Source: Rhizobium sp. Q54
Lineage (GTDB): Bacteria > Pseudomonadota > Alphaproteobacteria > Rhizobiales > Beijerinckiaceae
Assembly (NCBI GenBank): GCA_945901195.1
Contig: CAMDKB010000091.1
Span: forward strand, 1 to 12,172
DNA: 12,172 nucleotides
Reading direction: 5' to 3'
Numbering within the stretch: position 1 is the first letter of the stretch; the number at the start of each line of letters is the position of its first letter. Positions 7,769 through 12,172 of the stretch are shown here, one piece after another. The position numbers and the translations under genes were made by a program. A model generated the notes under the pieces. It made no database searches, was not told the origin of the DNA, and saw only the letters and a list, made by a program, of their open reading frames with translations.

Positions 7769-8968
7769 TTACTGGCCAGGCGGCGGCGCAAAATCTTCAA
7801 ACACCACGCGGCATTGGGTGCCGGCGGTTTTCTGGCAGGCCTCCAAAGCCGACTGGCGCGCGCTGAACAGACTCCGCGTATCGGCGTTAAAGGACACGTT
7901 GCCGTTTGGTGCCTGTACAAGAACCTTGGGCGTATAAGACGAGAAATAATCCGCCATGAAGGGGCGGTATTTTGCTGGCAGCTTCGTCAATTGCATGGCG
8001 AGGTTCGTGTGCTCAACGCTCCATGTGGGCAATTTGTTGTCGACTGCGAAGAAATCGAATTGCGCGAGCCAGTTCTTACGGCCATCGGGCAATTGCATTG
8101 TGTAATGGCCGTCTTCGCCAATCGGCGGGATCATTCGCAGCGTGGCCTTGCCGCCTGACACTGTATAGGCCGTGTGCAGATTTTTGACGACAGATGGATC
8201 GAACGTGCGGTCGTTTTGCGAATAGATCCAGAGTGACGGAATTTTTGTGCTGGCGGCCAGCCGTCCATAGGCTTCAGCGAGATTGTTGTAGGGGCAGGTT
8301 ACCTGTCCTTGCGCATTGGAAAAGCGCACGCCACCGGCAATGTTTACGACTGCCATCAAGCCGGCGGGATTGCGCGCGGCCAGCGCCAGAGTCACGCCAC
8401 CACCCAAAGAGCCACCAATGGCGATAGCGCGGGTGGGGTCGGCATCGGGCCGCGTTGTGATCGCCTTGAGAACGGCTTCCAGATCGTCGGCTTCAACTTC
8501 GAAATATTTTTGCAGGCTTGCCGGATTGTACTGAAGGAAAGGCGCGTTGCTGGCGACGCCGGGCTTTCCGTCCGAATGTCCGTAATCGCGCCTGACAACA
8601 GCGACAGCAAGATATCCGCGATAGGCCATGTCGCGGGCTTCGCGCACCATGGTTTCGCCGCGCACCTTTGCCATTTCAGCGGCGTTGCCGGGTTTGCCAT
8701 GGGTGAGCAAGGCGATTGGCAGCCGTCCTTTTGTATTTGCGGGGCGCACGATCATGAGTTCCAGCCGGTAGGGTCCGGATGGCCCCTGAACTTTGAGCAG
8801 CGGCATTTCCTGTGTGAGGCCGAAGTGGTTGGGGTCGATGATGTCCATCTGGGCCATAGCGCTGTCCGGGGTGGCTGCGGTTAACAGCAGGACTCCGGTC
8901 GCGGCAGCGAGGCAATGTAGATGTGTACGAACCGAAATCCGGCTATAGGTCGAAAAACTCTGAAACAT
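7769..8968 (-). CDS. Secreted alpha/beta hydrolase (dienelactone-hydrolase-like)
   Basis: A 399-residue exported serine hydrolase. A signal peptide with hydrophobic CLAAATGVLLLTAAT ends near residue 39 (SAMA before Q). The oxyanion-side loop is LLTHGKPGN (about residues 87-95). The nucleophile elbow is GGSLGG with Ser187, and the likely acid and base are Asp253 (in SQNDRTFD) and His288 (in EDGHYTM). The fold and the VVRRDYGHSDG segment match the DLH/prolyl-oligopeptidase-like superfamily. The last 40 residues (SARQSALEACQKTAGTQC) form a separate Cys-pair tail resembling DUF4189-type modules. ATG 8968 is chosen over TTG 8983 because the GGAG at 8978-8981 lies inside that extension and serves as its Shine-Dalgarno. 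It lies upstream of the broken acyltransferase, separated by 163 bp without an evident terminator. The substrate (ester, lactone or peptide) is not determinable. Confidence 0.8.
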   Translation of the reverse strand: MFQSFSTYSRISVRTHLHCLAAATGVLLLTAATPDSAMAQMDIIDPNHFGLTQEMPLLKVQGPSGPYRLELMIVRPANTKGRLPIALLTHGKPGNAAEMAKVRGETMVREARDMAYRGYLAVAVVRRDYGHSDGKPGVASNAPFLQYNPASLQKYFEVEADDLEAVLKAITTRPDADPTRAIAIGGSLGGGVTLALAARNPAGLMAVVNIAGGVRFSNAQGQVTCPYNNLAEAYGRLAASTKIPSLWIYSQNDRTFDPSVVKNLHTAYTVSGGKATLRMIPPIGEDGHYTMQLPDGRKNWLAQFDFFAVDNKLPTWSVEHTNLAMQLTKLPAKYRPFMADYFSSYTPKVLVQAPNGNVSFNADTRSLFSARQSALEACQKTAGTQCRVVFEDFAPPPGQ

Positions 8969-9060
8969 CGGGAATTGCTCCAATCAGGAATAATCATTTC
9001 CATGATTGATGCATTCGGGCTTCGCTTTCAGTGCGGGAGCACACACCCTACCCCCCTCCC

Positions 9061-9081
9061 AACGGCTTTCCAGCCGTTTTT
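9061..9081 (+). terminator. Terminator-like hairpin upstream of ffh
   Basis: AACGGCT at 9061-9067 pairs perfectly with AGCCGTT at 9072-9078 around a TTCC tetraloop, and the arm runs into five Ts (9077-9081). The T-run is only on the + strand side, so it would stop rightward transcription, for example antisense transcription across the divergent hydrolase gene, just before the candidate ffh promoter. No + strand gene lies close upstream. Confidence 0.4.
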
Positions 9082-9082
9082 A

Positions 9083-9111
9083 TTGACTTCCCGGCCCTTT
9101 ACCCCTAGAAG
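9083..9111 (+). promoter_or_regulatory. Candidate sigma-70-type promoter of ffh
   Basis: TTGACT at 9083-9088 and TAGAAG at 9106-9111 are separated by exactly 17 bp. The -35 is five of six to consensus, and CTAGAA fits the looser alphaproteobacterial -10. Transcription would start near 9118 and leave a 5' leader of roughly 125 nt before ffh. The prediction is by eye only. Confidence 0.4.
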
Positions 9112-9182
9112 CTGTTCATTCTCGTCCAGAACCCTGAACGCAGAAGCCGACCAGCCCTTGAGGCAGGAGGTCAACGTCCGGC

Positions 9183-9210
9183 AGCGCGATGCGCCCCCGG
9201 GCGCGCTTTT
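9183..9210 (+). promoter_or_regulatory. GC-rich hairpin with T-tract in the ffh leader
   Basis: GCGCCC at 9191-9196 pairs with GGGCGC at 9199-9204. An alternative outer stem pairs AGCGCG at 9183-9188 with CGCGCT at 9202-9207. Four Ts follow (9207-9210), then GCTTT. The structure lies 36 nt before the ffh ATG and downstream of the candidate promoter, so it could act as an attenuator or simply structure the leader. The two-base loop makes the first pairing less than ideal. Confidence 0.3.
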
Positions 9211-9245
9211 GCTTTGCGGTCAAAGACGCTTAACGGAGCGAACCC

Positions 9246-10814
9246 ATGTTCGAGAGCCTTAGTCAAAAGCTCTCCGGCATATTTGACAGTCTGACACGCC
9301 GCGGCGCGCTGAGCGAAGCTGACGTGACCGCTGCCATGCGCGAAATTCGCCGGGCTCTGCTTGAGGCGGATGTCGCGCTCGAAGTCGTGCGCGAATTTAC
9401 CGAAAAGGTCCGCGCGCAGGCAATCGGCGTCAACGTCGTCAAATCCGTCACGCCCGGCCAGATGGTCGTCAAGATCGTCAATGACGTGCTGGTCGAAACG
9501 CTTGGTGGCGAAGGCGAACCTATCAATCTGAACGCTGCCCCGCCGGTCGCCATCATGATGATCGGTCTGCAGGGCGCGGGTAAAACGACCACCTCCGCAA
9601 AAATCGCCAAGCGCCTGACAGATCGCTACAAGCGCAAGGTGTTGATGGCCTCGCTGGACGTGAAACGTCCGGCTGCGCAGGAGCAGCTTGCGGTTCTGGG
9701 CCGGCAGATCGGCATCGAAACCCTGCCGATAGTCGTCGGCGAAACGCCCGTACAGATTGCCCGCCGCGCCGAACAGGCCGCACGTTTGCAGGGTTATGAT
9801 GTCGTGCTGCTGGATACAGCGGGCCGCACTCACATCGACGAACCCCTGATGCAGGAAATGGCGGAGATCAAGGCCGCCGCCAACCCACATGAAATCCTGC
9901 TGGTTGCAGATTCCCTGACTGGCCAGGATGCAGTCAATCTCGCTCGCAATTTCAACGAAAGCGTCGGAATCACCGGCATCGTGCTGACCCGTATGGATGG
10001 CGACGGGCGCGGTGGCGCCGCATTGTCCATGCGCGCTGTGACCGGCAAGCCGATCAAGCTGATCGGCACCGGCGAAAAGGTTGACGATCTCGACGAATTT
10101 CAGCCCTCGCGCATCGCCAACCGCATTCTTGGCATGGGCGATATTGTTGCGCTGGTTGAAAAGGCCGCCGCCAATATCGACGCAGAAAAAGCCGCCGCCA
10201 TGGCCGAGCGGATGCGCAAGGGCAAGTTCGATCTCAACGATATGGGCGATCAGCTGGCCCAGATCGAAAAGATGGGCGGCCTTGGCGGGTTGATGGGGCT
10301 GATGCCCGGCGTTGCCAAGATCAAGGATCAGATGGCCAACGCCAACATCAACGAGAAAACGATCAAGCGCCAACGCGCGATCATTCTCTCCATGACGCCG
10401 CTGGAACGCCGCAACCCCGATATTTTGAAGGCTTCGCGCAAGAAGCGCATCGCAACTGGCGCCGGCATGAAGGTGGAAGACCTCAACAAGCTTCTCAAGC
10501 AGCATCGGCAGATGGCTGACATGATGAAGATGATGGGGCAGCAGGCAGGCAAGCGCGGCCCCATGGCCAAGATGGCGCAGATGTTTGGCATTGGTGGCGG
10601 AATGCCCTCACCGACACCTGAACAGATCGAAGAGATGAAAAAGCAGATGGGCGGCGGAAGCCTTCCGGCACAAATGCCCAAATTGCCCGAAGCGCCGCCA
10701 CCAGGACTGGTGGGCGGAGCGAAACCCGGGCTGCCAGGATTGGGTGCGCCCAAACTGCCTGGACTGGGCGGCGGATTTCCCGGCGGGTTCAACCCGTTCG
10801 GGGGGAAGAAATGA
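9246..10814 (+). CDS. ffh: Signal recognition particle GTPase Ffh
   Basis: A 522-residue SRP54 homologue that binds 4.5S RNA and signal sequences of nascent membrane proteins and docks with FtsY. It has the N domain (1 to about 90), then the G domain with P-loop at 107-115 (GLQGAGKTT), DTAGR at 190-194 and TRMDGD at 248-253. The following GRGGAALS is the usual closing segment. A methionine-rich M domain (about 320-455) includes KGKFDLNDM, MTPLERRNPDIL and SRKKRIATGAG, the RNA-binding signature. The end is a Gly/Pro/Met-rich tail (about 460-522), which makes it longer than the 453-residue E. coli protein but is ordinary for alphaproteobacteria. GGAG at 9235-9238 lies 7 nt before the ATG. It heads the ffh-rpsP-rimM cluster. 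The SRP RNA gene is not in this window. Confidence 0.97.
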   Translation: MFESLSQKLSGIFDSLTRRGALSEADVTAAMREIRRALLEADVALEVVREFTEKVRAQAIGVNVVKSVTPGQMVVKIVNDVLVETLGGEGEPINLNAAPPVAIMMIGLQGAGKTTTSAKIAKRLTDRYKRKVLMASLDVKRPAAQEQLAVLGRQIGIETLPIVVGETPVQIARRAEQAARLQGYDVVLLDTAGRTHIDEPLMQEMAEIKAAANPHEILLVADSLTGQDAVNLARNFNESVGITGIVLTRMDGDGRGGAALSMRAVTGKPIKLIGTGEKVDDLDEFQPSRIANRILGMGDIVALVEKAAANIDAEKAAAMAERMRKGKFDLNDMGDQLAQIEKMGGLGGLMGLMPGVAKIKDQMANANINEKTIKRQRAIILSMTPLERRNPDILKASRKKRIATGAGMKVEDLNKLLKQHRQMADMMKMMGQQAGKRGPMAKMAQMFGIGGGMPSPTPEQIEEMKKQMGGGSLPAQMPKLPEAPPPGLVGGAKPGLPGLGAPKLPGLGGGFPGGFNPFGGKK

Positions 10815-10824
10815 GGCTTTAGGG

Positions 10825-10877
10825 AGCAGGCAGCAGGCAGTAGATCTTATCTGCCTGGTGCCTACTGCCTATTGCCT
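10825..10877. repeat. Heptamer-period inverted repeat between ffh and rpsP
   Basis: GCCT recurs at 10853, 10860, 10867 and 10874, and its complement AGGC at 10828 and 10835, each with an exact 7-bp period. The two sides fold: 10825-10840 pairs with 10851-10866 at 14 of 16 positions around a ten-base loop containing AGATCT. There is no T-tract after it, so it is unlikely to be a simple terminator. It resembles CTGCCTA/CTGCCTG-type dispersed repeats known from some alphaproteobacterial intergenic regions, a resemblance recalled rather than searched. Confidence 0.65.
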
Positions 10878-10909
10878 TTCGAGACCAAACAAATGGAAAG
10901 GCACACAAA

Positions 10910-11293
10910 ATGACTGTAAAAATTCGTCTCGCCCGTGGCGGCGCCAAGAAGCGCCCGTTCTATCGTATCGTCGTGGCAGATGGCCGCTCGCCGCGCGATG
11001 GCCGCTTCATCGAGAAGCTGGGAACATTCGATCCGCTGAAGGCAAAGGATGACGCATTGCGCCTGGTGCTGGACGCCGAAAAGGCCGCAGCCTGGGTCGC
11101 AAAGGGCGCTCAGCCGACTGATCGCGTCGCACGTCTTCTGGAAACCGTAGGTATCGGCAAGCGCGAAGCCCGCAGCAATCCCGAAAAGGCCCTCCCCAAG
11201 AAGAAGGCTCAGGAACGCGCGGCAGCGAACGCCGCCGCTGCGGAAAAAGCCGCTGCAGCCGCCGCCGCTGCGGCCGAACCTGCCGAAAGCTGA
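10910..11293 (+). CDS. rpsP: 30S ribosomal protein S16
   Basis: A 127-residue S16, an early-binding protein of the 30S body that contacts 16S rRNA. The conserved core covers residues 1 to about 80: it opens with VKIRLARGGAKKRPFYRIVV, continues with ADGRSPRDGRFIEKLGTFDP, and includes a helix that ends AKGAQPTDRVARLL. The last 45 residues are a Lys- then Ala-rich tail with long alanine runs (from about residue 100), a typical alphaproteobacterial extension absent from the 82-residue E. coli protein. GGAAAGG at 10895-10901 precedes the ATG by 8 nt. It lies between ffh (95 bp upstream) and rimM (90 bp downstream), and both gaps hold stable hairpins, so its expression may be partly uncoupled from its neighbours. 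Confidence 0.97.
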   Translation: MTVKIRLARGGAKKRPFYRIVVADGRSPRDGRFIEKLGTFDPLKAKDDALRLVLDAEKAAAWVAKGAQPTDRVARLLETVGIGKREARSNPEKALPKKKAQERAAANAAAAEKAAAAAAAAAEPAES

Positions 11294-11340
11294 GAGCTTG
11301 CGCTTCATCAAGCGTAACACCCGGCTACTGATCGAACTTG

Positions 11341-11372
11341 ATCTGCCTGCTCATTCACAGCAGGCAGATTTT
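11341..11372 (+). terminator. Perfect 11-bp hairpin with T-run between rpsP and rimM
   Basis: ATCTGCCTGCT at 11341-11351 is perfectly complementary to AGCAGGCAGAT at 11359-11369, with loop CATTCAC and four Ts at 11369-11372. This is the form of an intrinsic terminator or attenuator. It lies only 11 nt before the rimM ATG, so partial readthrough or translational control of rimM is likely. Its CTGCCTG arm shares the motif of the repeat upstream of rpsP. Confidence 0.55.
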
Positions 11373-11383
11373 GAGCTTCTGCG

Positions 11384-11962
11384 ATGACCCGGCAGCCAGA
11401 CAAGCCCGCCCACATTAACGTTGCCCACACCACCAAACCGCAAGAATCCCCGGCCGACTTGATTTTGGTGGGCAGATTTGGCGCGCCTCATGGCGTTCGC
11501 GGCGAAATACGCGTCAAATCGTTTACGGCCGATCCATTGGCAATCGCCCGCTATGGCGATCTCTGCAATCGCAACAATCCCCGCCGTTTTCGATTTCTGA
11601 ACGCACGGTATATTAAAGATGACATGTTAGTTGCCCGAATTTCAGGCATCGATAATCGTGACTCAGCCGAAACGCTTGTCAATAAAGACATATTCGTCAA
11701 CCGCTCGCAGCTGCCGCCCCCTGAACAAGACGAGTTTTACCTCACTGACCTCATAGGTCTGGAGGCCCGGCTCAAAAACGGCGAACATTTCGGGAGAGTC
11801 CTGAATGTCGTCAATTTTGGCGCAGGCGACATCCTGGAAATTGACGTGGGCGCCGTGGAAAGCCGCATGGTTCCTTTTTCGAAAGCAGCTGTACCTGAAG
11901 TAGAAATCGCAGCAAAATACATCGTGGTCGAGCCGCCTGTTGAAATCGATGGCGAAGCCTGA
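11384..11962 (+). CDS. rimM: Ribosome maturation factor RimM
   Basis: A 192-residue 16S rRNA processing factor that assists 30S head assembly and binds S19. The N-terminal beta-barrel begins at about residue 26 with LILVGRFGAPHGVRGEIRVKSFT, the family signature, and includes DSAETLVNKDIFVNRSQLP. The C-terminal PRC-barrel begins near residue 117 (EFYLTDLIGLEARLKNGEHFGRVLNV) and continues through GDILEIDV and a closing VVEPPVEIDGEA. About 25 residues precede the domain from ATG 11384. No other in-frame ATG lies before the signature, and the Shine-Dalgarno (TGAG) is weak. Translation may depend on the hairpin just upstream. The usual next gene, trmD, is not seen; an IS element begins 66 bp after the stop. 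Confidence 0.95.
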   Translation: MTRQPDKPAHINVAHTTKPQESPADLILVGRFGAPHGVRGEIRVKSFTADPLAIARYGDLCNRNNPRRFRFLNARYIKDDMLVARISGIDNRDSAETLVNKDIFVNRSQLPPPEQDEFYLTDLIGLEARLKNGEHFGRVLNVVNFGAGDILEIDVGAVESRMVPFSKAAVPEVEIAAKYIVVEPPVEIDGEA

Positions 11963-12028
11963 CTGGTTCGTGAGCGAAACAATTCCATGAAAAAGTCCGC
12001 GCCTTTTTCAATAGAAGTCAGAAAACTA

Positions 12029-12172
12029 GGGCCTGTCGTCATTTAAGCCAAACGATGGCGCAAACCAAATGCAGCCCTGCGAGGAAGTTTCGCGCGGTCT
12101 TCTCGTAGCGTGTCGCGATCCCCCGAAAATGCTTGATAATGCAGAAGAAGCGCTCGACGAGATTGCGTTCGC
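12029..12172 (-). mobile_element. IS5-family insertion sequence, one end (continues beyond window)
   Basis: The element end is placed at 12029 from the terminal sequence GGGCCTGTCGTC, which resembles IS5/IS427-group inverted repeats, and from the transposase stop 10 bp inside it. The flanking TA at 12027-12028 (within CTAG) fits the usual 2-bp target of that group. The other end and its target duplication lie outside the window, so the boundary is inferred from one side only. Confidence 0.7.
12039..12172 (-). CDS. IS5-family transposase, C-terminal fragment (5' end outside window)
   Basis: Reading leftward from the window edge gives 43 residues ending at TGA (12041-12039). The sequence runs ERNLVERFFC, then IIKHFRGIATRYEKTARNFL, then AGLHLVCAIVWLK. 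This is the conserved end of IS427/IS1031-like IS5 transposases, where the glutamate of VERFF is expected to be the last residue of the DDE triad and the IATRYEK segment follows it. The stop lies close to the element end, as usual for the group. Nothing in the visible part is broken. Whether the gene is whole cannot be told. It points toward rimM, so its transcription would run antisense into the ffh-rpsP-rimM operon unless terminated. Confidence 0.85.
   Translation of the reverse strand, partial: ERNLVERFFCIIKHFRGIATRYEKTARNFLAGLHLVCAIVWLK

Noticed and set aside
8309..8884. A 191-codon + strand frame opposite the hydrolase
   Set aside because: It is fully antisense to a gene with signal peptide and intact catalytic motifs, and shows no domain.
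9112..9245. Possible SRP (4.5S) RNA gene upstream of ffh
   Set aside because: GGAGGTCA and GTCCGG occur near 9166-9182, but the GGAA tetraloop and the matching symmetric-loop strand are missing.
9987..10004. Arg instead of Lys in the Ffh TKxD-type motif (TRMDGD)
   Set aside because: This variation is common in alphaproteobacterial Ffh and not a sign of loss of function.
9171..10505. A 444-codon open frame antisense to ffh
   Set aside because: It lies opposite an unmistakable Ffh and its composition (His/Asp/Gln-rich, no domain) is that expected of a shadow of high-GC third positions.

Overview
The window looks like chromosomal DNA from an alphaproteobacterium, most likely of the Hyphomicrobiales (Rhizobiales). 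The evidence is the ffh-rpsP-rimM order, the Ala/Lys-rich tail on ribosomal protein S16, the Gly/Pro-rich tail on Ffh, Bug-type solute receptors, alphaproteobacterial-style intergenic palindromes and an IS5-family (IS427/IS1031-like) transposase end. The placement is inferred from protein flavour and was not tested by a search.

Region 1 (1-6477, all + strand) is an accessory metabolic and transport block. After the last codons of an unidentified gene come a PheA/TfdB-type FAD-dependent aromatic monooxygenase (172-1830), then a MacA-like periplasmic adaptor (about 2090-3376), a MacB/LolD-like ABC ATPase (3380-4117) and a MacB-like permease (4107-5312). The last three are tightly packed and form one efflux operon. 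An orphan Bug/TctC-type periplasmic receptor follows (5419-6477). The 229 bp between the monooxygenase and the adaptor carry two degenerate palindromic repeats. A plausible but unproven reading is uptake, hydroxylation and export of an aromatic or carboxylate compound.

Region 2 (6478-8968) holds a 72-residue orphan protein on the + strand. Convergent to it is a standalone E2-like acyltransferase broken by a one-base frameshift (7605 to 6861, - strand). Upstream of that on the - strand is a secreted alpha/beta hydrolase (8968 to 7769).

Region 3 (8969-12172) is core translation and secretion machinery on the + strand: ffh, rpsP and rimM, with structured intergenic sequence. The ffh leader has a terminator-like hairpin, a candidate sigma-70-type promoter and a second GC hairpin. 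The gaps on both sides of rpsP carry hairpins built from a CAGGCAG/CTGCCTG motif, one of them with an exact 7-bp period. An IS5-family element begins 66 bp after rimM, where trmD would normally follow, and runs off the window.

I found no CRISPR array, rRNA, tRNA or recognisable riboswitch. I see no clearly new multi-gene system. The points most worth checking are the frameshifted acyltransferase, the IS insertion in the rimM-trmD junction, and the repeat-derived hairpins around rpsP.
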